From the NCBI GenBank assembly GCA_903840415.1, contig CAIMFY010000082.1, forward strand, positions 41,453-105,452: a stretch of DNA of 64,000 bases. Reading direction: 5' to 3'. This stretch comes from an uncultured Opitutia bacterium (GTDB lineage Bacteria > Verrucomicrobiota > Verrucomicrobiia > Opitutales > Opitutaceae). Below, piece after piece: positions 30,368 through 38,743 of the stretch; the stretch's first letter is position 1, and the number at the start of each line of letters is the position of its first letter. The notes beneath the pieces are model-generated. The model worked only from the letters and a program-made list of their open reading frames with translations. It did no database searches and was not told the origin of the DNA. Made by a program: the position numbers and the translations under genes.

Positions 30368-31357
30368 TCAACTTGCCGGATCAAACGTGACCTCACCGGC
30401 GCGGAAGCGCTGGGTGCGGCCCAGCGCGTCACGGAGCAGTAGCGCGCCCTCGTCGTCGAGACCAGTAACCGTGCCGCGGTGGCGGCGATCCCCTTCGATG
30501 AGCACGATGGTCTTGCCGCGCAGGACATCGAAGCGGTGCCATAGATCGGCGAACGTTTTCAGATAGGTCCCGTCGGCGAAATTATCGTAGGCGAGTAGCA
30601 CACGGCCGAGCAGCGCGGCCGTGAGGCGGTTGAAGTCGAAGGGCTCGCCGGCGATCTCGGCGAGCGAGACGGCGCGCCGTGCGAGCGCGGGCGGCCAATC
30701 CTCGGTGGGGGCGTTGATGTTGAGACCGAGGCCAAAGACGAGATCGCGGATTTGATCGGAGTCGATGCGGGCCTCGGTGAGGATGCCGCCAACCTTGCGG
30801 CCATCAAGGAGGAGATCGTTGGGCCACTTCAGGCCGGGAGTGACCTTCGCGAAATTGGCGAGCAGTTCGCAGAGGTTGAGTCCCATCCAGAGAGTGAACG
30901 CCGCCATGCGATCCGGCGCGACGCGCGGGCGAAACGCGATGCTCGCGTAGAGATTGCCGTTGGCCTCGCTATGCCAGGCACGGCCCAGGCGGCCGCGACC
31001 TCGGATCTGGCGCCGAGCGATCACGGCGAACGGGGCGGCGCGGCCGGCGGCGAGTTGGCGCGCAGCCTCGTCGTTGGTGCTGTCGACTTCGTCGAGGACG
31101 AGGAGGGAAAAATCCTGCGGCCGGACTTTGAGCTGCGTCTCGATGAGCGCGGCGTGCGGGCCGGCCGGGCGCGAGACGAGCCGGTAACCGCGCGCGCGGC
31201 GCGCCTCGAAGGTGAAGCCGTCCGCGCGCAGTTTTCCCATGTGCTGCCACACGGCCACGCGGCTGACGCCGAGTTTCGCCGCGAGCCGGGAACCGGAAAG
31301 CCAGTTGGGTTCGCGGGCGAGAAGTTCGCGGAGGATCAGGTGCTCGGCGGTGGGCAT
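30368..31357 (-). CDS. birA: Biotin--[acetyl-CoA-carboxylase] ligase with N-terminal HTH
   Basis: 329 residues from ATG 31357. A winged HTH (LREL...GSRLAAKLGVSRVAVWQHM) precedes the ligase domain: GRGRLGRAW (biotinyl-AMP binding), KWPNDLLLDGRKVGGILTE (catalytic Lys), and a C-terminal SH3-like segment (LIEGDRRHRGTVTGLDDEGA). It attaches biotin to carboxyl carrier protein and, given the HTH, probably also represses biotin genes. First gene of the cluster leading into the ABC genes (42 bp gap), although a functional tie to them is not evident. Confidence 0.96.
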   Translation of the reverse strand: MPTAEHLILRELLAREPNWLSGSRLAAKLGVSRVAVWQHMGKLRADGFTFEARRARGYRLVSRPAGPHAALIETQLKVRPQDFSLLVLDEVDSTNDEAARQLAAGRAAPFAVIARRQIRGRGRLGRAWHSEANGNLYASIAFRPRVAPDRMAAFTLWMGLNLCELLANFAKVTPGLKWPNDLLLDGRKVGGILTEARIDSDQIRDLVFGLGLNINAPTEDWPPALARRAVSLAEIAGEPFDFNRLTAALLGRVLLAYDNFADGTYLKTFADLWHRFDVLRGKTIVLIEGDRRHRGTVTGLDDEGALLLRDALGRTQRFRAGEVTFDPAS

Positions 31358-31432
31358 CGTAAAGGGATGAGGGCGGGGGCGGTGGTCGAGAGTGTGGTTG
31401 AAATGAAATGCGCGTCTCGCACGCTGGCGCAA

Positions 31433-31735
31433 ATGTCATTTGCGGAATTTCAGCAGTCAGTGGCACGCGATTTGGCGCCGCCGGCGAACGCGAGCGGGGC
31501 GCTGCAGGCGCTGTGGCACGACGCCCGCGGCGACTGGAATCAGGCGCACACGGCAGCGCAGGCAGACGGCGGAAGCGCCGGCGACTGGGTGCATGCCTAC
31601 CTGCACCGCAAGGAAGGCGACGCAGCCAACGCGGCCTATTGGTATGCGCGCGCCGGCCGGCCGAAGCCGGTGACCGAGCTCACGCTCGAGGTCGAGTGGA
31701 CGGTAATCGCGCGGGCGCTGCTCGCGGATAAGTAG
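31433..31735 (+). CDS. Small conserved hypothetical protein
   Basis: 100 residues from ATG 31433 (MSFAEFQQSVARDL); ATG 31403 is an alternative. Soluble, no signal peptide. The core LQALWHDARGDWNQAHTAAQ ... GDWVHAYLHRKEGD ... AAYWYARAGRPKP is Trp- and Ala-rich and resembles a short helical-repeat (TPR-like) protein seen as a conserved hypothetical in many bacteria. Divergent from birA (75 bp between) and convergent with the secreted gene at 31756. Function unknown. Confidence 0.8.
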   Translation: MSFAEFQQSVARDLAPPANASGALQALWHDARGDWNQAHTAAQADGGSAGDWVHAYLHRKEGDAANAAYWYARAGRPKPVTELTLEVEWTVIARALLADK

Positions 31736-31755
31736 CGCGCGATCGGCGGCGGCGA

Positions 31756-32361
31756 TTATTTCGGGCCGCCGCCCTGCCAGCCGATGTCGCTCTGACGCAT
31801 GAAGGCTTCGCGCGTGAGATCCTTCACCTTGGCGCCGGCGGCGGGATTGGAACGCATCACCATGTTCGTGAGGTCGGCGAACTCGTCCATTTTTCTCAGT
31901 CGCTCCTCGTCGTAGAATCGTGCCAGCGCGCTCGCCTCTGCGGACGGCAGATAGAGGGCGAGGGGCGTGAAGCGGGCGAGGCGGTTAAAGGCGAGATACC
32001 ATTCGGGGTAGTAACGCCGCGCGAGTTTTTCGCCGAAGGCGCCCTCACCGAGCAGCTCGCGATCGGTGAAAACCGGCGGCTTCCGATCTCGCACGATGAA
32101 TTTCGGTAGGCGAATGATCCCGTTGCGCGGCTTGTCCGTCTCACGGAGATCCGGCGAGTTGGCCTCGGATTTTTGCTCGGCCGGTTTGACGGCGGCAATT
32201 TTGGGCAGCGCGGCCTTGAGCAAATCGGCGGTGGCCGGCGATACCGCACGGGCGCGGTCCGGTGTCGGCGAGACGGACGGCGCATCCGTCGCGGGAGGCG
32301 AAGTAGGTTGCGCCAGCGCAACTACGGCGGACGCAAACACGAGCGCGAGTGAACGGCTCAT
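31756..32361 (-). CDS. Secreted hypothetical protein, tandem paralogue A
   Basis: 201 residues from ATG 32361 with signal peptide MSRSLALVFASAVVALAQ. A Pro/Ala/Ser-rich linker is followed by a conserved core: SPDLRETDKPRNGIIRLPKF, then DRKPPVF, a helical region with RLARFTPLALYL, FYDEERLRKMDEFADLTNMV, and the end SDIGWQGGGPK. The same blocks in the same order appear in the neighbouring gene at 32432, showing tandem duplication. No known domain recognised. Probably periplasmic or cell-envelope located. Confidence 0.8.
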   Translation of the reverse strand: MSRSLALVFASAVVALAQPTSPPATDAPSVSPTPDRARAVSPATADLLKAALPKIAAVKPAEQKSEANSPDLRETDKPRNGIIRLPKFIVRDRKPPVFTDRELLGEGAFGEKLARRYYPEWYLAFNRLARFTPLALYLPSAEASALARFYDEERLRKMDEFADLTNMVMRSNPAAGAKVKDLTREAFMRQSDIGWQGGGPK

Positions 32362-32431
32362 TGGCAGAGATTGATAATACCGAAAATCCCGCCGTTTCCG
32401 ACTCTTTTCGCGCCGTCGCGCATCGCACGCG

Positions 32432-33109
32432 CTACTTTGGCGTGCCACCCTGCCAGCCGAAATCCTGCCAGCGCATGAACGTCTGCTGCGAAGCATCCTG
32501 TATCTTCGTGCCAGCGGCCCGATCGGACTTCATCACCATGTTGGTTTTGTCCGCGGCGTCGGCCATTTCCTTCAGCCGCTCGTCTTCGTAATACATCGCG
32601 AGCGCGCGCTCCTCGTTCGATTGTCCGCCGCCGTTGGTGCTGAACGAACTGAAGAGCGGCAGGCGAAAGCGGTTCAACGCGCGGTCGGTTTCCGTCATGT
32701 AGCGGCGCATCGCGAGCGTCGCGAGGCCCTGCTTCGTATGAATGTCGAGTTCGCGGAAAATTGGCGGCCTCGGCTCCTGCACGACGAACTTTGGCAGCCG
32801 GACGATCGTGTTCTTCGGTTTGTCGAGTTCGCGGAGGTCGGGCAGATCCTCCTCGGGCTTCGGTGGCGGTGGCGGCGCGACGGGTGTAAATTTTGGGCGC
32901 GAGGCGGCCAGTTGCGCAGCGACCTCCGGTGAGATCGCGCGGACGGTTCGTTTGGGCGCAGTGGTTTCGGAAACGATCGCGGGGCTGACGGCTGGCGCGA
33001 TGCTCGCGGCGGTCGGCGCACTGCTAGCCGGGGTCGGGGCGTCTTGCGCGCGCAGGGGCAGCGCCGTGAGCGCTGGCAGCAACAGGATGAGATGAAACGG
33101 GCGGGGCAT
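32432..33109 (-). CDS. Secreted hypothetical protein, tandem paralogue B
   Basis: 225 residues from ATG 33109 with signal peptide MPRPFHLILLLPALTALPLRA. It shares with its neighbour the blocks LRELDKPKNTIVRLPKF, EPRPPIF, YYEDERLKEMADAADKTNMV and the end QDFGWQGGTPK. The Pro/Ala-rich linker (PVAPPPPPKPEEDLP) is longer here. Lies 70 bp upstream of paralogue A on the same strand, so co-transcription is likely. Family and function not recognised. Confidence 0.8.
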   Translation of the reverse strand: MPRPFHLILLLPALTALPLRAQDAPTPASSAPTAASIAPAVSPAIVSETTAPKRTVRAISPEVAAQLAASRPKFTPVAPPPPPKPEEDLPDLRELDKPKNTIVRLPKFVVQEPRPPIFRELDIHTKQGLATLAMRRYMTETDRALNRFRLPLFSSFSTNGGGQSNEERALAMYYEDERLKEMADAADKTNMVMKSDRAAGTKIQDASQQTFMRWQDFGWQGGTPK

Positions 33110-33179
33110 GATACTTAACAGAAAGATGGGGCGTGGCAGGGTTCCGCGCAATCGTGGAAAATATTCCGCGGACCGATTG

Positions 33180-33989
33180 CTAGGGACTTCTCGCCGCGAT
33201 CCGGTCGCGCTCGGTGAGGAGTTGCGCGGCAATGCTCAACGCGATCTCGTGCGGGTGGTTCGTTCCAAAATCGAGGCCGACGGGGCAGTGAAATTTCTCG
33301 GCGAGCGCGGGCGTGAGCCCGTCGGCAATCAGCTCCCGGCGGAGGATGGCGGCCTTCGCATCGCTGCCGATCACGCCGATGAAGGGGAAATCGCGCGTCG
33401 CGAGCGCCCGGTGCAGGATCGGCCGGTCGGTATTGTGGCCCTGAGTCATGCAGAGCAGGAACGCGTCGGCCGGCAGTGTGTCGATCGCTGGAGCAAGATC
33501 GGTGAGTTGCAACGCGGCGAGATTGCGGACGCGCGGGATTTTCTCGAGCCACTCGGCGCGCGAATCGAACACCCGGAGCCGGCACGGCAGCGGTGCGAGC
33601 ACTGGCATGAGCGCCTGCGCGATGTGGCCCGCGCCGAAGATCGCGATCGTCCAGGCGGCGCCGCCAGCGGGATGTGGCTCAAAGTAGAGTTTCACGGCAC
33701 CGCCGCAGGTCATGCCGACGTCGGTCTTGAGCGTCCAGGCGACGAAGCGCGGCGGGTTCTCGTTCTTTCCGATCATCTCTTGCGCGAGGGCGAGCGCTTT
33801 CGCCTCGACGCGTCCGCCGCCGACGGTGCCGGTGTGCAAACCAGCGGCGGTGACGAGCATTTTCGCGCCGGTATCCTGCGGCACGCTACCGCGCGCCTCG
33901 ACGAGTGTGACGAACACGAACGCCGTGCCCGCGCGCTCGAGCGCGACGAGTTGTTCGTAGAAAGTCGGAGCGTCGGCGGAGTCGGTCAT
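33180..33989 (-). CDS. XdhC-family protein (xanthine dehydrogenase accessory type)
   Basis: 269 residues. The N-terminal XdhC/CoxI domain has EARGSVPQDTGAKMLV, TGTVGGGRVEAKAL and TCGGAVKLYFEP, including the conserved Cys. The C-terminal Rossmann-like domain begins IAIFGAGHIAQALMPVLA and has LLCMTQGHNTDRPIL. Such proteins handle molybdenum cofactor (sulfuration, insertion) for molybdo-hydroxylases. No xanthine dehydrogenase subunits are nearby, so the client enzyme is elsewhere. Confidence 0.92.
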   Translation of the reverse strand: MTDSADAPTFYEQLVALERAGTAFVFVTLVEARGSVPQDTGAKMLVTAAGLHTGTVGGGRVEAKALALAQEMIGKNENPPRFVAWTLKTDVGMTCGGAVKLYFEPHPAGGAAWTIAIFGAGHIAQALMPVLAPLPCRLRVFDSRAEWLEKIPRVRNLAALQLTDLAPAIDTLPADAFLLCMTQGHNTDRPILHRALATRDFPFIGVIGSDAKAAILRRELIADGLTPALAEKFHCPVGLDFGTNHPHEIALSIAAQLLTERDRIAARSP

Positions 33990-34056
33990 GGCTACGCCGA
34001 ATCAACCACGGATCGCCCGGAAGGCCACGGAGAAAACAGCGGTCCGGCGGCGGTGC

Positions 34057-34656
34057 TCAGCGGCGGCGGCGCTCCTGCCAGCGTTCCTTGCCGGCGAAAA
34101 TCGGGAGCGAGTCGCTGGCCGGTGCGTCGACTTCGAGGGCTAAGTCGGCGGCGAAAAGCTGCTCGGGCTCACCCGGTGCGAGGCCGAACGGTGGACCGTC
34201 GTCCGGTGGCGTTTCCGTGAAAAAGAAAAATCCCGCCAACTGCCCGCCAGGCGCGAGCAGCGCCGCGATCCGGCGCGCGTAATCGGCGCGGAGCCGCGGC
34301 GGCAGTGCGCACAGGAACGTGCGTTCGTAGATAAAATCGAACGGGGCTTTCGCGAAATCGTGGGCAAAAAAATCACCGAGCACGACGCGCGCCGCGTGCG
34401 CCGGCCCGAGGGTGGCGTGGGCTCGCGCCACGGCCGACGGTGAAAAATCGATCGCGGTGGGCTCCCAGCCGGCCGCGTGCAGCGCCGCGACCTCGTAGCC
34501 CGAGCCGCAGCCTGGGACAAGCACGCGCCGCCCCGCACCGGGATGCCGCACCAGAAACTCACCCAGCGCCGCGGGCACGCCGCCGAAATCCCACGGCGTG
34601 CGTCCGGCGGCGTAGCGGGTGTTCCAGAATTCAGGCTGCGCAGCGGAGTCGGACAT
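34057..34656 (-). CDS. SAM-dependent methyltransferase, thiopurine methyltransferase-like
   Basis: 199 residues. The opening FWNTRYAAGRTPWDFGG and the SAM-binding motif I VLVPGCGSGYEVAALH identify the TPMT family. AIDFSPSAVARA gives motif II and DFIYERTFLCALPPRLRADYA is the family-typical motif IV region. A GGQLAGFFFF strand follows. Bacterial members methylate thiols, selenium, tellurium or halides; the substrate here is open. 67 bp downstream of the XdhC gene start region, separate transcription unit not excluded. Confidence 0.88.
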   Translation of the reverse strand: MSDSAAQPEFWNTRYAAGRTPWDFGGVPAALGEFLVRHPGAGRRVLVPGCGSGYEVAALHAAGWEPTAIDFSPSAVARAHATLGPAHAARVVLGDFFAHDFAKAPFDFIYERTFLCALPPRLRADYARRIAALLAPGGQLAGFFFFTETPPDDGPPFGLAPGEPEQLFAADLALEVDAPASDSLPIFAGKERWQERRRR

Positions 34657-34704
34657 GGGACGCTCGCCAGTCAGTGGCAGCCGTGACGGAGAACAACTAT
34701 TTCT

Positions 34705-35409
34705 TCAGCGCGAACCGTTTGCCGGCGGTGCCTGATAACTCGGATCGATCGCCTGCAGCGGCGTGAGCCGGACGTTGCGCAACTCGAACGGCATGCCCTC
34801 AAGTTGGAAGCCGATGCGGCCGGCGGCGGGCGTGCAGTGAGAAATCTTGTTTTGGAGGATGCCGTTGACGGTGACCTCGATGGTGTCGCCGTGGCAGACG
34901 ATGTCGCAGGTATTCCACTCGCCGAGCGGTTTTTCGCTGCTGCCAGCCAGACGGTCGAGCTGGGGCGTCTTGGCGTCCGGCGGGGTAGAAAGTTTTTCGG
35001 CAAACGTCGCGCCGTTCATCGGCAGCATGTCGCCCGCGCGGCTCAGCTTCATCTGCATCTGGAAACACACGGGCCACGCCGTGCCGTTGGCCGGGCCGCC
35101 CGCGATGTCCAGCAGCACACCGCTGTTGCTGTTCTTCGCGGCGTTCGCTGGCCAGCGCCACTCGGCGTGGAGGCGAAAATTTTCGTAGGAAATCTTCGTC
35201 GCCAGATAACTCACTGGCTTGCCCGCGACGGCGAGCGAGCCATCGGATTGGTAGGTGCAGACGGCGGCGAGATCGGCCGGCGTCCTCGGCAGCGTGACGA
35301 GTTCCCACGCGACGAGATCTTGGCCGTTGAGCAGGTCGCTGGCGGTTTTCGGTGACTCGGCGCGGGCCAACGCACCAAGCAGGATGAGGGCGCAAAGCAA
35401 GCGGTGCAT
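34705..35409 (-). CDS. Secreted DUF1080 protein
   Basis: 234 residues from ATG 35409, signal peptide MHRLLCALILLGALARA. A single DUF1080 domain: DLLNGQDLVAWELV, ENFRLHAEWRWPANAAKNSN, SGVLLDIAG, GEWNTCDIVCHGDTIEVTVN and IGFQLEGMPFELRNVRLTPL. It is a close paralogue of the protein at 41171 (shared LHAEWRWP, SSEKP(L/F)GEWNT and GDTIE blocks) and more distant from that at 14749. Likely exported carbohydrate-active or sugar-binding protein; ligand unknown. Confidence 0.88.
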   Translation of the reverse strand: MHRLLCALILLGALARAESPKTASDLLNGQDLVAWELVTLPRTPADLAAVCTYQSDGSLAVAGKPVSYLATKISYENFRLHAEWRWPANAAKNSNSGVLLDIAGGPANGTAWPVCFQMQMKLSRAGDMLPMNGATFAEKLSTPPDAKTPQLDRLAGSSEKPLGEWNTCDIVCHGDTIEVTVNGILQNKISHCTPAAGRIGFQLEGMPFELRNVRLTPLQAIDPSYQAPPANGSR

Positions 35410-35473
35410 AAGGCGTGAACATGCCGTCGCCCGGCGGTGCGCGCGAGGCAAAATCGATCGGCAGATTGCCGGA

Positions 35474-36511
35474 CTATGGCTTGATCGCTTTGGTTTCCGC
35501 TGGCGCGACCGCGGGTGTCTCGACGACCGTCGGCGTGCCGATCTCGACCTGGCCTTCGGGCACGGCGCGCTTCGAGAGGATTTCCGGCTCGGTCATTTCT
35601 TTGCCGAAAAACGGCGCGGCGCTGACGATCAGCGTGGGCAACGTCTGCTCCTGCGACACGCCTTGCGCCCCGACGGTCATCCGCGTGCGCCAGTAGAGCC
35701 GCTTCGCCTTCGCGTTGATCGAGGCGTAGTCGTAGGCGGAGGCGACGACGTAGTAGACATCGTTGGTGAATTGCTCGACGAGGAAATCGTTTTTCGGATC
35801 GGCCTGCCGGAAGCGGTTGATCGGGTTGAGAAATTCCATCTGCGCATCGCCGAGGATCGGTTGGATTGGCGGGACGGCGCCGGTCGGGTCGGGCGGCGGC
35901 ACGCGGTTAAGTGTGGCCTGATCGTCGGCTTCCTGAAAAAGTTTCAGCATCTCCTGCGAGAACTTCACGCCACCGACGAGCGCGGCGCGGTCGAGGAGGT
36001 TGCGGGCGATCTGTTCGGCCGAAAGCACAGGATTATCTTCGTCGCCTTCCATGAGCAGGCTGTGCGAACCCCAGGTGTAGAAAATGATGAGCGTCGGCGG
36101 ATGGGCGGGCGGCGTGGCGGGCAGAAAACCGTTAGTCGCGAGCGCGCGGCCGAGGAGCCGCTCGACGTCCTCCGGTTTGAGCGTGTGTTCGCCGGCGGAG
36201 ACCTGCCCCATCTGATGGTAACCCGACGAGTGCGCGCTGTAATAGACGGGCGCCGTCGGCGAGGCCAGCGGCTGCTTTTTGCCGAGCTCCGTCATCTCGG
36301 TGATGACCGTGAGTTCGATCTGCGGATTTTTCTGGAACGACTTTGGCAGGAGCGAAAACACCCATTCGGACTTGGCGGGTTTTTTCGCCGGAGCGACGCC
36401 GGTTGGCACCGCCGGGACTGGCGGCGGCGTGGCCGGCGTTTGCGCTAACGCCAACGCGACCGAAAGCGAGAGGAGCGGCGCGATGCGCAGAAAATTACGC
36501 GATAGGTTCAT
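35474..36511 (-). CDS. Secreted hypothetical protein
   Basis: 345 residues from ATG 36511, with N-terminal hydrophobic signal (LLSLSVALALAQ). A Pro-rich linker is followed by conserved-looking blocks WVFSLLPKSFQKNPQIELTV, PVYYSAHSSGYHQMGQ, HPPTLIIFYTWGSHSL, FLVEQFTNDVYYVVASAYDY and RMTVGAQGVSQEQTLPTLIV. No domain recognised. The C-terminal 60 residues are Val/Pro/Ala-rich and probably disordered. Gap of 64 bp to the DUF1080 gene downstream. Confidence 0.7.
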   Translation of the reverse strand: MNLSRNFLRIAPLLSLSVALALAQTPATPPPVPAVPTGVAPAKKPAKSEWVFSLLPKSFQKNPQIELTVITEMTELGKKQPLASPTAPVYYSAHSSGYHQMGQVSAGEHTLKPEDVERLLGRALATNGFLPATPPAHPPTLIIFYTWGSHSLLMEGDEDNPVLSAEQIARNLLDRAALVGGVKFSQEMLKLFQEADDQATLNRVPPPDPTGAVPPIQPILGDAQMEFLNPINRFRQADPKNDFLVEQFTNDVYYVVASAYDYASINAKAKRLYWRTRMTVGAQGVSQEQTLPTLIVSAAPFFGKEMTEPEILSKRAVPEGQVEIGTPTVVETPAVAPAETKAIKP

Positions 36512-36586
36512 GGTGGACTTGCCGAGCACTGACGCAGCGGCCGACGATAAGTTGCCGCCGGTGCGCGCGGACAGTCTGGCGACGGC

Positions 36587-38389
36587 TCACTTCCAGCCGA
36601 TCGGACGGCCCGCGTTTTCCTTTTCGAGCCACTGCATCAACGGCGCGTAATACGCGACCATCGCACGGGTCGAGAGGTCTTCGCCCGTGGCGTCTTTCAA
36701 AATCTTACGCCAGTCCTGCGTGTCGCCCTGCACCATGATCGAGCGGAGGAAATCACCGACGGCGCGGTTGTTCGCGTAATTGCACGACTGCGGCGGCTGG
36801 TGGAGAATTTTCCGCGCGATGAAATCGTGGAGTTGGTATTTGAAGACCTGAGCGATGGCGTAGCTGTAGTAGTAGCAGGGTGTGTCGTTGATGTGGGTCT
36901 TCGTGGCGGCGTCGCAGAATTCCTCGCCGCGCACGGTCGGCGGCTCGATGCCTTGGAAGTCGCGGACGTATTGCCACCAGCGGGTGTTCCACTGATCGGC
37001 TGGGAGATTCTTCGCGTAGACGTCGGCTTCCCAATGCGCCATCACGCCGGAAGCCCACGGCATGAACACCACGCCGGGCGAAAGCGCATCGTTCAACAGA
37101 AACGCCGTCTCGTCGACCTTGTAGTCGGCGGGCAGGATGTGGAGCGACTTGAGATACGGCGCCTGCGCGGAGGCGAGGGCGATGAGTTCGCCGAAGCCTT
37201 CGTGAAATGACGGGTTGGCGCCCGTGCGCAGGAGCGGCGGCACTTCGGGCCGCGTGTAGCTCATGAAATAATAACCGTGCCCGAGTTCATGGTGCGCCGT
37301 GAAAAACCACTCGGGATTCGGCTCGATGCTCTGGAGCGAGCGGATGTCGTCCTCAAGATCGACGTGCCAGCAGGAGGCGTGGGTGTTCTTCTTGCGCGGG
37401 CTGCCGGCGGCGACGGGATAGAGATCGGATTTCGTCCAGAAACTCGCGGGCAGCGGGCGAAAGCCGAGGCCGGTGTAGAATTGCTCGGCGGACTTGATAA
37501 TGAATTCCGGCGTGCGGTCCTTGAAAAACGGCGTGAGGTCGGCGCCGTCGGCGAGGCCGTCCCACTCCTGCGACCAGCGGTTGGCGATCCAGTGCGCGGG
37601 GATGCGGTTCGGGACGGGTTGGTGAAATTTTTCGGCGAGCTTGTATTTCGTCCACGTGTGGAGTTGGAGGTAAAGCGGGCGCAGCACGGCGAGGAAATCG
37701 TCGTTCAGCTTGAGCATCTCCTCGGTCGTCATGTCGTAGCCGGCGACCTGGAGCGCGAAGTAATCGTGATAACCCATCTCTTGCGCGACGCCGTTGCGCA
37801 GTTCGCGCAGCTTCACGAGGCCGGGCTTGAGCGCTACGCCGGATGTTTTCGACGCTTCCCAGACCGCCTGGCGTTCGCCGAGGTCCTTGCTCGCGAGGAG
37901 CAAGTCGTCGATTTCGTTGGCGGTGATCGTTTTGCCGCGGAGCTTGAACTCGAAACTGTTCAAGACCGAGGCCTGCGCCGTCTCCGCGGCGATGCGATCG
38001 TTGGTGAGCTTCCGGTTGGTCATCGGGCCTTCGGAGGCGTTGAGGAGCGCGCGCTCAAGTTCGCGCACGGTGAGTTCGTTCAGCTCCGCACGGTGCCGCA
38101 AAAGATCCTTCGCCTCGTTGATGATGGCGGGGTTGCCGTTGAACGCAGCGTAGGCTTTGCCGGCGACTTCGGAAGCGGCATCGTGCGCGGGCGTGACGTC
38201 GGTCGAGGCGTCCCACTGCGCCTCGCCCTGCACACGGGAAAGCGCCTGATAGCCGGCGTTGACGAGTTCGAGAAACCGATCGGCGCGTTCTTGCATCGGC
38301 GAGCGGTCGGCAGCGGGGAGCCGCGCGCCGAGGGCAAACAGGCAGATCACTGCGAGAATCGAGCGGAGGATGGGCCGATGTTGGATCAT
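36587..38389 (-). CDS. M2-family zinc metallopeptidase (ACE-like)
   Basis: 600 residues with a signal peptide (RSILAVICLFALGARLPA). The zinc site is TAHHELGHGYYF (HExxH, near residue 363), with the third ligand Glu in NPSFHEGFGELIALAS. Other family blocks are CWHVDLEDDIRS and HINDTPCYYYSYAIAQVFKY, the latter close to the chloride/substrate-binding region of angiotensin-converting enzyme. Length fits a single-domain enzyme. It cleaves C-terminal dipeptides from oligopeptides, presumably in the periplasm for nutrition. No coupled genes. Confidence 0.94.
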   Translation of the reverse strand: MIQHRPILRSILAVICLFALGARLPAADRSPMQERADRFLELVNAGYQALSRVQGEAQWDASTDVTPAHDAASEVAGKAYAAFNGNPAIINEAKDLLRHRAELNELTVRELERALLNASEGPMTNRKLTNDRIAAETAQASVLNSFEFKLRGKTITANEIDDLLLASKDLGERQAVWEASKTSGVALKPGLVKLRELRNGVAQEMGYHDYFALQVAGYDMTTEEMLKLNDDFLAVLRPLYLQLHTWTKYKLAEKFHQPVPNRIPAHWIANRWSQEWDGLADGADLTPFFKDRTPEFIIKSAEQFYTGLGFRPLPASFWTKSDLYPVAAGSPRKKNTHASCWHVDLEDDIRSLQSIEPNPEWFFTAHHELGHGYYFMSYTRPEVPPLLRTGANPSFHEGFGELIALASAQAPYLKSLHILPADYKVDETAFLLNDALSPGVVFMPWASGVMAHWEADVYAKNLPADQWNTRWWQYVRDFQGIEPPTVRGEEFCDAATKTHINDTPCYYYSYAIAQVFKYQLHDFIARKILHQPPQSCNYANNRAVGDFLRSIMVQGDTQDWRKILKDATGEDLSTRAMVAYYAPLMQWLEKENAGRPIGWK

Positions 38390-38530
38390 TTATTTACGCT
38401 AACTGCCGGGCTGGCCGCGCCAAACCAAAAGCCCGCGATGCGCGTCGGCAAAAACCGCTTTCACGCTGCCGAATTGATCCGATTAAAGGAGTGACTCGCG
38501 GCTGGCAGATTTGGCCGCTTCCCAATCCCA

Positions 38531-38743
38531 ATGTCGCAACTTGATCCCATCGTCGCCCGCGAAATTCCCGTGATTCACAAAATCATCGCCGATGAGACTT
38601 GGTTGGAAGGCGAACGGCGCGGGCATCCGGTCGCCTCTGACGATCCGGTGGTGCGCGAGCACGTCTGCGAAGTCATTCTCCGCGTAGGTCAGCAATTGTG
38701 CGATTCGCTCTGCCAGCAACTGGAGCCGCCGCAGGCGGCTTAG
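38531..38743 (+). CDS. Small hypothetical protein
   Basis: 70 residues, soluble, no signal peptide. MSQLDPIVAREIPVIHKIIA, then DETWLEGERRG, DDPVVREHVCEVIL and a C-terminal amphipathic helix (RVGQQLCDSLCQQLE) with three Cys in total. I take it as real because it lies in an otherwise empty gap, has its own ATG and shows coding-like composition. Divergent from the M2 peptidase gene; its end overlaps the convergent GH28 gene by 4 bp. Function unknown. Confidence 0.6.
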   Translation: MSQLDPIVAREIPVIHKIIADETWLEGERRGHPVASDDPVVREHVCEVILRVGQQLCDSLCQQLEPPQAA

